Below the pieces are notes generated by a model, which was not told the origin of the DNA, ran no database searches, and saw only the letters and a program-made list of their open reading frames with translations. The translations under genes and the position numbers were made by a program. A stretch of DNA of 64,000 bases from Corythucha ciliata (taxonomy: Eukaryota > Arthropoda > Insecta > Hemiptera > Tingidae): positions 44,020,001-44,084,000 of the forward strand of contig CM075943.1 of NCBI GenBank assembly GCA_038030265.1, written 5' to 3'. Of this stretch, positions 37,185 through 50,109 are shown in pieces (position 1 is the stretch's first letter; the number at the start of each line of letters is the position of its first letter).

Positions 37185-38760
37185 CGCAGTAGCTTACCGA
37201 GGTAGGGGGCGAGGAGGGGCGGACCGCCCCGGGCCCCCCTATCAGACGGGGTCCCCAAAAAGCTTGAATACGAAAAAATGAGGAATTTTAGGGTTATCCA
37301 TGAATATAGGTATGTGAAGAGGTCGGACGGTTGGACTGCGATTTGGCTATTTTCTACGAATTTCAGTCTATCAGACCTGGAGAATGTAACGTTGAAAGTG
37401 ATTTCAGCTAAGCGTGTGGGCTGAATATTCGATTGAGCCCCCGAAAGCGCTATTCTGGTGGCTCAAATTGAGAAAATTCGCGCTATCTTGAGGAAAATTC
37501 GCAGCTAAAAAGAGAACAATACACCGCGTTCCGAGTTTCGTTGGGTCCTTAAGCACAGTAAAGTGCTAATCGACAATTTGTAACTTGCTGACGCAGGAAA
37601 AAAAAAAAAAAAATGAAAAAATCACAAATAATCGCGTCTAGAACTGTAAAAATGCGCTGATTCGTGATCTCGCGATGCAACTTCCAGACTAAAGTTGAAA
37701 AAAAATCGCTGAATCGTGGTGCATGGAGGCCATTCTACGAAAAAAAAAGTGTTGTTTCCAGTCCAACTCCGCGGTTAAAATTGAGAAAACACGCTATAAT
37801 ATTGACAAAAAAAGACGCTTTCAGGTTAAAATTGGGCAAAAATGGCAAATTCACAACAAAAGTGCGAAAAATCGCCCATTCGCGTATATAAAAGGGAATA
37901 GATACTAATTCGCCGCATAATTAGCAGATAACGCTAGTTCAACGCTGAAATTGCGGAAAATCGCTAATTTGCGCTAATTTGTGATTAGGAAAAACGTTAA
38001 TTCGCGGACACAAATGAATAAAATCACTAATTCGGGGCTAATATTGAAAAAATCACTAATTAGCGTGGTTGCAACTAATAAAAACGCTAACTTTCAGTTC
38101 GAATTGGGAAAAATTGGATAATTTGCAGGTTAAATTTAGGAAAACGCCACTTTTTGGCAAAAATTACGAAAATTCGAGAAGGCAAGAGTTGGAAACGCTA
38201 CTCCACTGCTAAAATTTGTAAAAAGCCCCAATTCGCTGCTAATTCAGAAAAACGGCAAGTTCACGCACGGCTTAAGTAAAATCAGCGCAGATTCACGGGC
38301 TAGAACTGAGAAGCAATAATCTATACCTAAAAGTGATATAAACTTGCTAATGCGGTGGTAAAATGTGAAAAAAACGCTAATTTGGAGGTTGATATTTAGA
38401 AAACAATAGTCTGGCCAAAAGAGACTTTAAAGGTTAAATTTAAGCCTCAAATTGAAAAAACGTGCTAATTCGCGGCTAACATTGAGAAAAATTCTAATTT
38501 GCGTCAAAACTGATGAATAATACAGCATGCTTCTGAAGGCAACTTTTCAGGCAGAAGTTGAGAAAAAGCGCCAATTTATGGCAATGGGTGAAAACCCCGC
38601 TAATTCGCGGGTAAAACTGAGAAAAATCGCTCAAGCGATCAACCAAAAAATCCTAATTTGTGAAAAGCCCTCCATTTCGCGGCTGATGTGAAGGAAAACA
38701 CTTAGGAAAAACGCTAATTTTCAGCTAAAACTGAGATACGTGCTAATCCCCTGCTAAAAA
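37185..38760 (+). repeat. Composite repeat copy with the longest ~29 bp satellite array
   Basis: Starts CAGTAGCTTACCGAGGTAGG (37186) followed by the GC-rich core GGGCGGACCGCCCCGGGCC and CTATCAGACGGGGTCC, then AAAAAGCTTGAATACG. After a ~200 bp unique-looking leader come about 40 degenerate satellite units to 38760. The leader (ATTCGATTGAGCCCC..., GTGGCTCAAATTGAG) is shared with the copy at 35260. Confidence 0.7.
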
Positions 38761-38779
38761 AAGCGGGTGGTCTTTCCTA

Positions 38780-40020
38780 TGCCCAGCTATTTTTGGGCGC
38801 TTTGGCATGTTTTTCGGGTGCATGCGGAACCCCGTCAGTTCACTCATAGGAGACACACTCGATACGATATGAGCTGTATATAAAGGACGTGATGACGGGT
38901 GGAAGAGCTCGCATTCGTTCAATTTTTTTTTCTTCGTTTAACCACCCAATACAAAGGCTGTCCTCTAATTTTCCACTGACTTTTCACCGGATTTCCCTGA
39001 CCAATTTGAAATTACCTGACTTTTCCCGGTCTGTGACAACCCTGATAACGGCCCTTCGTTCTTGCCCCCTTGGATTCAAACTAAATTACATTTTCTTAAA
39101 AGAACGAATTAGCCATGTTTATCCTATCTATTAGAAGCATTTCAGGACGAACTCCTCCCTTTCATCAGAATACTAAAAAGATTCGTGGTAGGTATCGAGG
39201 GAATTTGTACATATATGTTATTGCTCGATTCTGAACTTTTGGGCCATTTCTGTACTAAGACGTAACCAATTTCGTGGTGTTGACACGCCCAATTGATGTT
39301 TTAAGTTTGTGTGGAGGACCCCACGATACTTCCATGTTCCCGTCGATCGCTTGCATCATGCCTTTCGTACGAAACAGGTGATTTATCATCAAAATTCACC
39401 CATCAAAATTAATTAATTTGCCCTAGCCTGTCCTGAAGTTCTCATAAAAATGCCAAAGTTCCAAAATTTGCTGAAAAGAGCTCTATTTCTCTCAATATTC
39501 ATACCATGTCAACGATTGATGCAATAATAACACAAAAAAAATATGAACACACAAATTCTAATGACGTGACGAATAAAGAATTTTGTAGCCCAATATAGTT
39601 CTCTTTAACGGTAACTGTCAATTTGAAATATTCAACACGATCAATGAATGACATAATGGACAAAATTTGATCAGTAAGACACTCGCTAAAACTCAAAATA
39701 ATCGAAGAGAAACGTATCTTCTTGCCATTATACCAAACTTCCTTTGCTACGGGAACATGGAAGTAAAAATTGAAGAAATCGCTAATTTGCAGCTAAAACA
39801 GCGGCGTCTATCCCCCCTGATGGCTGGACGCAAAATCCCTCCCTTTCCCCCTTATGAGCAGTAACCCCCCCTCATGTATTAAAGGCCTTTGAAAATTACA
39901 GAAACAACGTTAATGAATAGTAGGTACATACTTTCATTTTTTCGCTAGTGATACAGAAGAAAACCTGGAGATTTCAGTGCCTAATTTTGACAAATTGCAT
40001 GAAATCAACACCACATAGCG
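38780..40020. other. No gene seen
   Basis: Contains the dispersed CTGACTTTT...CCCTGACC repeat at 38970-39045. A minus frame at 39499-39696 is AT-driven. Confidence 0.45.
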
Positions 40021-40024
40021 TTAA

Positions 40025-41400
40025 ATTATAGCTCATTCTAATTTTTAGCCACGAATCAGCGCTTTTTCCACACCTTATTCGCAGATTAGCGCTTTTTCTC
40101 AGTTAAAAAAGCCGCGAATGAGCACTTTTTCTTAAATTTAAGCAGTGAATTGGATACTTTTCTCCATTTCAGTAGCGAAATAGCGAATTAGCGTTTTCTT
40201 CATTTTAGCTGCGAATTAGTGGGGTTTGTTTCACTCTTAGACACGAATTAGCGTTTTTCCATTATTTTAGCCTTAAAGTTGCATTCACCAGAAGGCCGCG
40301 AATTGGCATTCTCTCAATTTTAACCGCTAATTAGCGTTTTTCTCCATGATGACCGTGAATTAGCGTATTTTTCTCACTTTGCATTGATATTTGGGGTTTT
40401 CTTTATTCTAGCCAAAAATTAGCGTTTTCATTACAAACGCTCATAGTCATGAATTAGCGTTTTTCTCAATTTTGGCCACGAATGTGCGATGTTTCTTAAT
40501 ATTTGTCGCGAATTAGCGGCTTTTTCCACTCATGGCTATTAGTTAGCGCCTTTTCTAAATTTTGGTAAAGAAGATTCCTTCATCAAAGAGTCGCGAATAG
40601 GCGTTTACTAAATTTTAGTCGCGAATTAGCGTTTTCTCAATTTTAACCGTAAATGAGGAAGTAACATAAAAAATAAAAATCGCTGGAAACATTTTTTTCG
40701 AAGGAAGATGACTAAATATGACCAGAAATGGAATATTAGTGCGTAAATGATTGATTTCGATTTATAGCGAAATAATAAAACTTGCCAATTTTTTTTTGTT
40801 ACCTTAAACGGCCGGTCTGTGACTCGTGACGTAGTAAAGGGGTTGTGACCCCTCCCAACCCTCCCCATCATGGATGTTATCGTGTTTTGCCCCTGCTTGA
40901 CCATCCCATTCTCTTAATTCCTATTGTTTGATTTGTGAGAAGCTATTGTGAAGCCGAGCAAATGCTGTTATTACGTCATTATCTAGCCTATTTAAATGGG
41001 TCCCGCAACCCAATAGTTTTAAAAATTATTAAAAAGATATAGGGGCCTGATTTTATTTGAACGGATCGGGTTTTCATGAGTTTTGGTACCCAAGCTATCA
41101 CAATAGCTATCACGATTTTGGAAAATGTAATGTGTATTAGCACTTTTTCTACATTTTATTCACGAATTGTTTAAGCACTGTTCCTCAATATCATCCTCAA
41201 ATTATATTGATTTTTCTACATTTTTAATCGCGAATCATCCTTTTGTCCCAATTTGAGCCGTAAATTAGGGTTTTTTCTCATTTTAGTCTGTAATTTGCTA
41301 TTTTTCCCAATTTCAGCCGTGAATGAGTGTTTCCCCAATTATATTCCGCGGATCAGCACTTTCTACAGATGTTTGCTATGAAGTGAGCTAGAGTGCTATC
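40025..41400 (-). repeat. ~29 bp satellite, reverse orientation, two blocks
   Basis: Units such as GCGAATTAGCGTTTTCTCAA occupy 40025-40660 and again 41130-41370. The 40665-41120 interval between them is AT-rich without a gene. Forward-oriented units resume at 41440-41530, so the array changes direction here. Confidence 0.7.
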
Positions 41401-41689
41401 GCGAAGTATAGAGCCCTTTTTATAGCTAAAATAAAGAAAACGCCATAATTTGCTGTTCTTGACCCAGTCCGCATTGGCCTAGCTAAATCGCTAACTTGCA
41501 AATGTAAATGAATAAAAGCACTATTAGCGTTAAAAATGGAAAAATTGATAAACAAGCGCTTGATCACGTTCAAGATCACGATTTAGCAAAAAAATTGGTG
41601 AGCATCTGTCAACACTCTTTCCTCCAGGTCGGATGTACTGAAAATCGTCGAAAGGAGTCAAATTCCCGTCCAATCGGATACCAAGGCTC

Positions 41690-43100
41690 CTTATTTCATG
41701 AACATAAAACCTAAAAATCCTAATTTTTCCATCTTCGAGCTATTCGGGGGCGCCGCCGGTCCACCCAATATTCGCCACCACCTCGGTACGCTACTGAACG
41801 GTTCTGCTGATGGGGCACAGGGAGCAAACTTCGAAAAGTTTAGTAATTTATGGAGGTAACCACGCGAAATTCATGGTTCCTAAAAGATCCAGATTCGCGA
41901 AATTTGGGGATAGAAAGAGCTAAATCTCGCCCAATTTTGCACTTGCAATGTAACCGTAAAACATCAATTTAGTGGCATTTTTTTTTGTCACCTCCCCCTT
42001 TCCAACTGTAATTTTGCAGCAAATTTCTTCAGTAACATACAATTTCTAGGCCGTTTATCGATCCGAACTCGCAATTTGACTGCCGGTGAATATTCAAAAC
42101 TGGAAGTTTGCGGCTACTGCTCTCGTGGAAAATGCAATTTCGCGTCTAATTATCCTCAGAAATATTCAATTTTGTGGCTTTTTAGGGCTAAGCTTGAAAC
42201 TCACAATTTCACGGCTGATTATTCGCCGATGTTCCCATTGTCTTCGATCGAAACATCGTTGTCTACGAGTACGTAGCCCTGAAACTTCAAATTTATTTTG
42301 TATTATGTATGTATCCCACGTAACTTGTGTAATTCATGGCTGCGCCCCCCCCCCCATCCACGGCGTTGAGTGGTTTTGTCACGGGAAGGAGCCTTCGAAA
42401 GCGTCGCCTGATGCATCAATGTAACATTGATGTGAACGATGAACGAACTGAATGAAATATATTGCCCCGCCTTTTTATGGGCGGCAATTTTATGCTTTCC
42501 ACCTCGTTACTAAAGTGGACTAATATACCTCGCCCCCTCCCTCCCGGTAAAATTCCCAGCCTTATTGTACGCTACATGTCCTGGATTATTTCCCCTCCCG
42601 GTGTCCACCTAGTGCATAGGCCCCAATCAAGAACTATCGGACAGCATCCCCCTTTGACACTTTCTTGACGCTCCCCAACTACCACGAATACCCCCCCTAG
42701 CGTCAAGTGGAAGCCGTCGGCGTCCAAACCCCCCCCCCCTTAAGTATACGCTCCTGTGCTAAAATTGAGGAAAGCGCCAAAACTCGTGGAAAATTAAGAA
42801 ACATCGCTCACGGGATAAAAACGCTAGTTTGCTGCTGAAGTTGAAAAAATGCACAAATTCGCGATTATGAGATGGAAGGGGGAGGAACCGCTAATCCGAG
42901 TCTGAAATTGAGAAGACACGCGGCCAAATTTGAGATAAGCCCTAATAAGCGGGTAAAGTTGACAAGAAGTATTCATTCGTGGCTAAAATCGAGAAATTCA
43001 CTGCTTAAACTGGTTGGCAGTGAGTGGTTGGCTGATTGGCGGATAGAAAAGGGGAAATAGCGGTAATTCATGGCTAAAATAAGGAAAACGCTTAGTAGAA
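41690..43100. repeat. Inverted composite end, mixed satellite patches
   Basis: 41700-41800 is a reversed GC-rich composite end (GGGGGCGCCGCCGG, CACCTCGGTACGCTACTG). 41860-41940 has ~34 bp-type units. 42755-43095 returns to forward ~29 bp units after two poly(C) tracts (42348-42356, 42730-42739). No gene is seen. Confidence 0.55.
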
Positions 43101-43466
43101 ATTATATTTATTGTTTATACGGAGACCCGGGTCTGCCAGTGACCCAACGATACGCGGTTTTATCCATTTCTAAATTTTGACCATCCCCCCCCCCCCCCAA
43201 ATCGCCCTTAACTGAGAGATTTTTAGGGTAATTTTCTCCGAGTATTTCGATTTGAGACGAAAGTATGAGTCCCGTGGAGAATGCTCAATTGACCAATGTA
43301 TGCGGTTTCCTACTCAACATCATTGAGTGGCCACCACTGTCACTGTCCCTTAAATTGGTTAAAAGTGATCGTTTTGCATTTTTTGTACTCGTATCATTGA
43401 CATTGTCGATCTGCATCCGGAAGGACTCCATGAGACTAGCGGACTATCCTTTACTCATTCCATAAC

Positions 43467-43613
43467 AGGGAAGGATTTGTCGAAAAGAAAATTCTTGAAT
43501 GTCTGGATGAAATAGGGATTAATAGTAATCTTGTTCTCGGGCAAGGCTATAATGGGGCCAGCAAAATGTCCGGTAGATTCAAGAGTGTGCAGGCTGGGTG
43601 GAATGATGGCTAA
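43467..43613 (+). pseudogene. hAT-type transposase relic (ZMYM1-like)
   Basis: One open frame reads REGFVEKKILECLDEIGINS then NLVLGQGYNGASKMSGRFKS and VQAGWNDG, ending at TAA. GQGY(D/N)GASxMSGxFxGVQ is a signature of hAT-derived proteins of the ZMYM1/zinc-finger MYM-like group. Only about 45 residues are recognisable. The frame before it (43265-43465) is offset and probably holds more decayed sequence. Confidence 0.7.
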
Positions 43614-44120
43614 CATGTGAAATTACTCCCCCCCCCCCACTAGGACAAATTCCTACCTACACCACTGCCCCGCACCAAGGTATTATTTGCTTGACTGAGG
43701 AGAACGTGTTGATTGCCTTTTCCTGCAAGTGCGTTTCCATTATTTTACTCGCGTCAGCTAAAATAACCCATCAAACGGAAACCGTATTGTTGGTGATACC
43801 CTGAAGTGATTAGGACGGCTCCATTAATGGTTGGAGGGAGTGCGACTGGAAAGTTGTTTCTCGCAAGAACATTTTGCAACAACAGAAATAGTTTTATCAG
43901 GTATAAATAAAAATAAGCACACTTGAAACCTCAAGCTTTACAATCTGCATTGTACGTTACACAATCAGACAAAATTATGAGCTACACGATCACGCCTATT
44001 GACAATTGATGATACAATGTTTTACCTAAAGACGTTAAAATTAAGAGGAAAATACATTTTCATGTAGGTCAGTTTTTGCCCTATGAATTGGCCCCGGAAC
44101 TTACCTTTGTCCCGACTAAT

Positions 44121-44779
44121 TCAAGCGTAAGCCGATTCTATAAGTTGTTTCTTTAAGTAACAATCAGACTTCAAATACTTTTTGACTAGTTCATCGACGG
44201 CCGTTATTCGATCCGCGAAACCTCTATAGAATATTATTGTCGACATTTTTTGGCAGTTGAATGCAATTTTATCACAAGCTACTACGACATAAATAATGTT
44301 ACGTGTTAGTTCAATAGTCACTAAGCGAGTTCCAAAAATGGTATAAATTCGGCCGTTTGCATTGTTCGATTTTTGATTTTAATAGAATTCAAATAATTAA
44401 TCGTTGATATGGCTTGGGAAAAGGAAAATGGAAGACATAATAAGGACGTAACAAACAATCAACAAGTGCTGATCCTAGTCCAAAGACCAAAGTATGATTG
44501 AGCTCTTGAAAAAATCATAATACAATACTTACATTCTAATAAATAATAACCGTTACGACGTTCTTTCGTAATTTGAAGTGGTTTAAGTGGGTCAATTTCA
44601 GAAATTGGGTGACCATCGTGTTGCAGAATAGTGGGCCAGACCGGTGGTGGTTCCCAGTTGTACGGTAATAACATTTCATGAGAGTTGGGTGTATTTACGC
44701 TATTATTAGAAAATCAGAACTGACACTGACAAACCTGAGTAAACTGGCAAAAACTGAACCCAGGGTTATATCGTGACAT
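44121..44779 (-). CDS. Unidentified small three-exon gene model (133 aa)
   Basis: I do not recognise the protein. Reading the minus strand from high to low coordinate, three segments join in phase: 44745-44779 (ATG in AAAATG context, MSRYNPGFSFC), 44533-44699 (includes LLPYNWEPPPVWPTILQHDG and KERRNGYYLLE) and 44121-44320 (includes NIIYVVVACDKIAFNCQK and AVDELVKKYLKSD, then TGA). Donors are GTTTAC and GTAAGT, acceptors are AATAG and CTTAG, and introns are 45 and 212 bp. The middle exon has a protein-like composition and the third fits a short helical C-terminus, but the first exon and first intron are the weakest part and translation could start further downstream at 44674. It follows GGPPS on the same strand with only 183 bp between. 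It could also be a 3' alternative of that transcript or a decayed gene. Confidence 0.4.
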
Positions 44780-44962
44780 TTTTGGGAGTAGAACCACTCA
44801 CTTATTTTATCCAATCACTATGTGAAACCATTATTTGGGAATACCCTGAGTGTCGTATTTTATATGATTTTAAGTACTCCCCGAAGAATAAATTGAAATC
44901 GCAAATAAAATAACCAATGCGAGAGAGAGAGGGGGGGAGGATCAGAACGTAGAATATGAAAT

Positions 44963-46360
44963 TTACGTGTTTTTCCACGAAAGCATCTCGTCCAGAATAG
45001 CTTCTAGGTGTGGGTTGCCACCGAGCGATTGAACTTCAAGACGTGCCTCACCGTCAAGGGCATCCAACACATCGCGGGTATGCTCAAAGGACCCGAATTT
45101 GTCCATTAGTGAAATGCAATACTTTTTCACCTCTAAATCCTTGGTTCTTTGGCGGAGGATATCTTTGTTTCGCAACAAGAAGAAAAAAAAACGCGTTAAG
45201 GACACGTATAAGTATTATTCCACTCATTGCCACCCCTTCCGTCGTACTGGAACCAAATAAAAAGGATACTGAGGATTTGTTTATCCTCTGGATGTGAGTG
45301 TATCGCATGAATAATGGGGAAACTGAATTTTCCCTCGGTCAAATCCTCACAGAACGACTTATTTTCTGAATACTAGAAAGAGAATTATCCAATTATTCCG
45401 ATCCAAGGGAATCCTGAAATCTGTACTCTTACTTCTTGTGAGCATAAATTACAGTAGTCGTCTCTTATTTGAAAATACAATCCTAGAATACCTGCTAACT
45501 TCGTGAAATCTGATTTATTGTCGCTAAAAATCTGCATGAGTCTCACAGCCAACATGAACAATCCTCCAGTTTCTGGAAAGAAAAAACGTTTAATCCCCTA
45601 ATGACGGAGGAAGCCGAGCACAATCGGAGAGTTACTTCTCATTGTCATTATTTTATAGTCGTCCTCGGAGGGGCAAGTAAAATTGTCTCTCCAGTAAATT
45701 TCCATTCCCTGACCTCGGTGAAGTTCTAGGAGTTGTTCAGTGTACACGGCGGTTGCCTGAGTTGGAACTCCCGAGTTTCCGTTCCATAACGTAATTTCTT
45801 TGATTCAAGAACTTACCTCAGGGTGTCCCAGAGCTTGCACTTTTTTCAAGGCTAAAAAGAAAACGTAATTGGCTGCGTTGATCGTACTAGCGACACCAAA
45901 AATGGAATGAGCCACGGGGATCCCTCGTCTAAGAATTGAGTTGTCCTGAATGTCGTCGATTCTTTGAAAATGCAAATAAATTCGATCGATACATCATAGT
46001 GACGTGGTTTAAATCAAAACACTAACAAAAGACTCGCGTTGTGCAGCATTTGAACGATCTCACCCACTGACTGTAGTTTATCGGCCGGAATGTTCAACCA
46101 ATAGTTGAACCCGTTAGCCAGCTTGGCTCTTATTTGCTTGCCGGGGACTTGAAGAAGGTACTTGAAGGGTTGTAACAAAATCTGGAAATAAACACAAAAA
46201 AAAAACGAGCATTATAGTTTAGTTAACTTGTTCAGAAAACTAAATCCTCCTCACAGGACACAAAACACACATCGTCAACAGGTTTTCTGAGATCAGCGGA
46301 CGCCATAAACTGGGCGTACCAATTCTCTGATTGCTCAGTCTCATCTTTCCTTTGACCCAT
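44963..46360 (-). CDS. GGPS1: Geranylgeranyl diphosphate synthase (GGPPS, GGPS1 type)
   Basis: Prenyltransferase that adds isopentenyl diphosphate to an allylic diphosphate to make C20 geranylgeranyl diphosphate, used for protein prenylation. Seven exons on the minus strand, read from high to low coordinate: 46271-46360, 46027-46181, 45817-45961, 45636-45756, 45433-45572, 45270-45372, 44963-45162. They join in phase to 317 residues plus stop, close to animal GGPS1 (about 300). Visible landmarks are [17 protein letters not shown] near residue 33, first aspartate-rich motif DDIQD at 84-88, [14 protein letters not shown] segment and IYWRDN in exon 4, KTGGLF at 171-176, second motif DDYCN at 208-212, then [17 protein letters not shown]. 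The C-terminal exon matches the GGPS1 tail ([25 protein letters not shown]). The start ATG sits in AAAATCATGG, a fair context. GGPPS and FPPS share both Asp motifs; exon 7 points to GGPPS. Its stop lies 184 bp upstream of the start of a second minus-strand gene model. Confidence 0.95.
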
Positions 46361-46399
46361 GATTTTTGTCTAACAAAATGAACAACTCTCACTCAATCC

Positions 46400-47080
46400 G
46401 TTTAAAAATAATTTTGAGTTTCAGTCTTGAATCTTCAATTATTATAACCTCTAAAGAGGAGGGAGGGGCTATTACAATTTTTTTTTTTTTTTTATCGCAG
46501 CATCAGATCACGACAAATTTTCCGGCGCTAGACCTCTGTCACCGTTAGTTTTAAAGCGAGGAAAAGAACGAATTGGCTTAAATTGAAATTTCCCTCTCTA
46601 CTTAGCTCGACCTCGCACAGTTTTCTGTGCGCCACACACAATTCTGAGAGCTGGGGTTTAGTCAGGCTCAGTACTATACAACGTGGGAAGTGCACAGGGT
46701 TCAATACATATTTTATTAGGTGTTTTCAAGAATTATTAAAAATTAATTACGTACCCCTATTATACCCAAGGTCTATAAAAAAAAAGGTCCGATCATGAAT
46801 TTCGATGGACGAGGGGGAAAAGGTAAAAATGACGTTAATGTGGGCAAATATAATAAACAAAACATCAGGGATTCCTAGGTGTTTTCCAATGCGAAACATT
46901 TGCCCGTTTTATTCCTATCAGGCAGAACGAGTAAATTCTTATAATCGTTTAGTTACTTTCCTGGATTCTGCCTCAGTGGACCGCTCCTGTTCCTATAGGT
47001 CAGTTTCTTTGATAAACCAACAGTCTCTGCGGAGGCAAATTTGCATATTTCTGGGAATAAATTCATTCACGCCTGTTCCA
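46400..47080. other. Region upstream of GGPPS, no gene seen
   Basis: The GGPPS promoter and 5' UTR should lie here (minus strand). A T run at 46479-46494 on the plus strand and no recognisable core promoter. Plus frames at 46583-47155 are not protein-like. Confidence 0.4.
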
Positions 47081-47084
47081 CTTT

Positions 47085-48440
47085 TTCTCAATTTCAGCCA
47101 CGAATGGAAGCTTTTCACAATTTTATCCGTGAATCCGGCTTTTCATCAATTTTAGCCACGAGCGATTCTTATCACTTTAAGCCATTGATTCGGGTTTTTT
47201 TCCTCCATCTTTTAGCGACGAAATTAATTCGTGTGACCGCGATGCGTTTTCTCAATTTAAGCAGTGAATAATCGCCTTTTCTGCATTGTCACGAACTAGC
47301 ACCTTTCTATTCTCGAATCAGCGTTTTTTTTTTCAGTTTTAGCCTTGAATTAGCGAATTTCCTAAATTTTTCCCCGTAAATAATCACTTTTTCTCAATGT
47401 CAACCGTCTGCTATAATTTGTCGATAGTAATTCCAGAGATTTCTTTTACTTTTCATGCACCAAATGACTCGTTAAAGAGGGAGCTCCCCCCCCCCCCCGT
47501 CAACAATGCAGCCAGTAGTGCATCGATGGCGATGATGAGGCCACCATTCAGAGAGGGAGGGGGGCACCGGAAAGCTTAAAGATGAACAATATTTATTTTT
47601 AGATTTTAAAGCGTTGATTAGCGGCAAATGAGAACAAGCAGTCATTTGCCACTTAATTAAGGAAAAATACACCAATTCGAGATATCTAAAGAAAAACTTA
47701 GCTGACAAAAAAGAGAAAATACGCTAAACCCAAGTTTCTACAGGCCTTTAGAAGGCGGAGAAAATTTAGAAGGCTCTCTAATGGGCTAATCTTGGGGCAA
47801 GTACGCGGAAGCCCAGAAATTGCCTTCAGATGCTACGGATTGGTGTATTTTCAATTACAGCCGAAAATTGTTTTTTTACCCCAATCATAGCGGCGAAGTA
47901 GTGTTTTTATCCCATGTTAGCGGTTTTTTCTCAATTTTTGCCACGAATTGGAGTATTTCTAATTTTTTCTGCAAATTAGCGACTTTTTACATTTTCAGCA
48001 GCGAATTAGCAATATTTTTCACTTTCAGCTGCAAATTAGAGCTGTCTTATTTTAAGTCGCGCTAATTAGTGATTTTTCTCTATATTGACCGCAAATTAGC
48101 AGTGTAGTTTAGCCGAGTCCTTAAAATTGGCCAATTTTTGTCATCTGTATCAGCGAATCAGCGTTCGTTCTAGACATTATCCGCGAATTAGCGTTTTTCC
48201 CCAATTTTTCCATGCAATAGCGATTTTCATCCATTTTTGGCCGCGAATTAATTAGCAATGCTTTTCAGTTTTGTCCGCGAATCAGGATTGTCCCAATTTT
48301 AGCCGCTAATTAGCCACTCATAAATTTCCGTCGTGAATACGTATGCATTTTTTGCAAATTTAGCTGCGAATTTGCGGCTTTTCTCATTTGCATTTTCGAA
48401 TGGGCGATTTTTTGCAAAAGTCGCTTCACCGGAAACAGGC
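47085..48440 (-). repeat. ~29 bp satellite block, reverse orientation
   Basis: About 40 units with TTTTCTCAATTTTAGCC and CGAATTAGCG boxes. At 47485-47600 it is broken by a composite GC-rich end (GAGGGAGGGGGGCACCGG, AAAGCTTAAAGATGAAC) and a 12-base C run, and forward-oriented units appear around 47600-47720. This suggests one copy inserted into another. Confidence 0.7.
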
Positions 48441-48960
48441 GAGAACTAGAAACTGTCAATTTCGTCCTTGAAAACTGTCAATTTCGCCCTATAAACTGTC
48501 AAGTAAATGTTCAAATCAAATCTAACAGTTTCGTCCTGGAAACTGTCAATTTTGTTCTAACCGTGAATTTCATCCTGGAAACTGTTAATTTCGTCTTTTA
48601 AACTGTCAATTTCTTCCTAGTACGGTCAATTTCGTCCCCGAAACAGTCACTTTCGTCGCCAAACCAATAAGTGTTGTCCTGAAACTGCCAATTTCGTCCT
48701 ACAAACTGTCAATTTCGTTCAAGTATCATTCAAAACTGTCAATTTCGTCCTGGAAACTATCAAATGTCATTTGTTCGGGAAACAGTCAATTCCTATCTGA
48801 AACTGTCCGTTTTGTCCAGGAAATTTTAAATCGTGTTTCGTTGTCAAAACTATCAATGTCGTCCTAAAACTCATAATTTCATCCTGTAAACTGTCAATTT
48901 CGTCCTCGAATTCGCCAATTTCACCCTAGATACAGTCAATTTCAGTAAAAATGATAAATC
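48440..48960 (+). repeat. Minisatellite, ~20 bp unit AAACTGTCAATTTCGTCCT
   Basis: Some 20-25 copies head to tail with small indels, following directly on the ~29 bp satellite block. No protein-like frame. Confidence 0.9.
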
Positions 48961-49619
48961 ACGTGTAAAAAAGTAAAGTGTGTGCTTTCTCCCTCGTCCA
49001 CGACACCTTATGGTAGTTGGGCGTAAAACCCCGTTAGATTACAGTCAATTTCAACATTAAAAAATTTCGCTCCGGCAGCTGGCGGTCGGAAAGAGTGCAT
49101 TTCATTCCGTATACGGATACCCTAAGCCGTCCCAGAAGTAATAATTTTGATACCATAATTTGTTTCATTAAGCCGAACTTCTTCCTCTATTTTCACCCCA
49201 TCTCTTCAAAAATGTCGAAAAGTGTCGGTAGTTTTCCAAGGACTTTGTTATATTAAATTTTTGTGCCGTATTTTATAATACCTAAACGTGTGAATTTAAG
49301 CGATTTTTTTGAAATTTCATCCCCTATTTCACCCCCCCCCCCATCAAAGTTTTCGATAAATCTCAATGGAACCCAGGGCTTAGGTTGCATTAAATTATTG
49401 AGTCGAATTTTAGAGCGCTAAGATGAACTAGTGAAGTTCAACGCTATTTTTACACTTCCACACCGGAAGGACCACCCCCACCACCTTGACTTTTTCGAAA
49501 AATTAAAATGGGAATCAAAGGCTACTCTGACATGGAGTATTCGTACTGAATATGATGCACCTAGAATCAACTGGTGAATTGTAGTGATTTTTTGACCATG
49601 TTTTATACCATATACCAAT

Positions 49620-49905
49620 TTTCAGAATGAAATGCACTAAAACTGTGATTGTCGTACATCAAACTGTCAATTTCGACTTACAACACTGTCAATTTTGCCT
49701 CAGGATCAGGAACTGACAATTTTGACTTGAAATCTCAATTTCCTCCAACATAACAAATATCCCAAACCTTGATTAAGAGGTTTTGCATCAGAGTACTAGA
49801 AACCGTCAATATCGTCGTTCAAAACTGTCAATTTCGTTCTCGAAACACTGCCACGTCGCCCTATAGTCGCAGTAATTTTCGGCGTTAAAAACTGTCAATT
49901 TGACA
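49620..49905 (+). repeat. Second block of the ~20 bp AAACTGTCAATTTCGTC minisatellite
   Basis: More diverged units of the same repeat after about 660 bp of unrelated sequence. It ends in a small palindrome (AACTGTCAATTTGACAGTTT) where the unit meets its inverse. Confidence 0.8.
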
Positions 49906-50109
49906 GTTTTTGGAAAAGGGGCGGGAGAATAAACATTGGGGGGGGGGGCTAATACGACCAACTAGGGGGGCTAAGTCCCTACAGACACCCTTAAATCCGC
50001 CAATGGTCTTTATCTATTTCAAAGTCAATTTGGCTGTTTTTCCCCTGCAATATAAAATCGTTTCCCGGGGTTGGCACTTTCCCTAAACCAAACTTCTGAA
50101 TTCTCGCTT

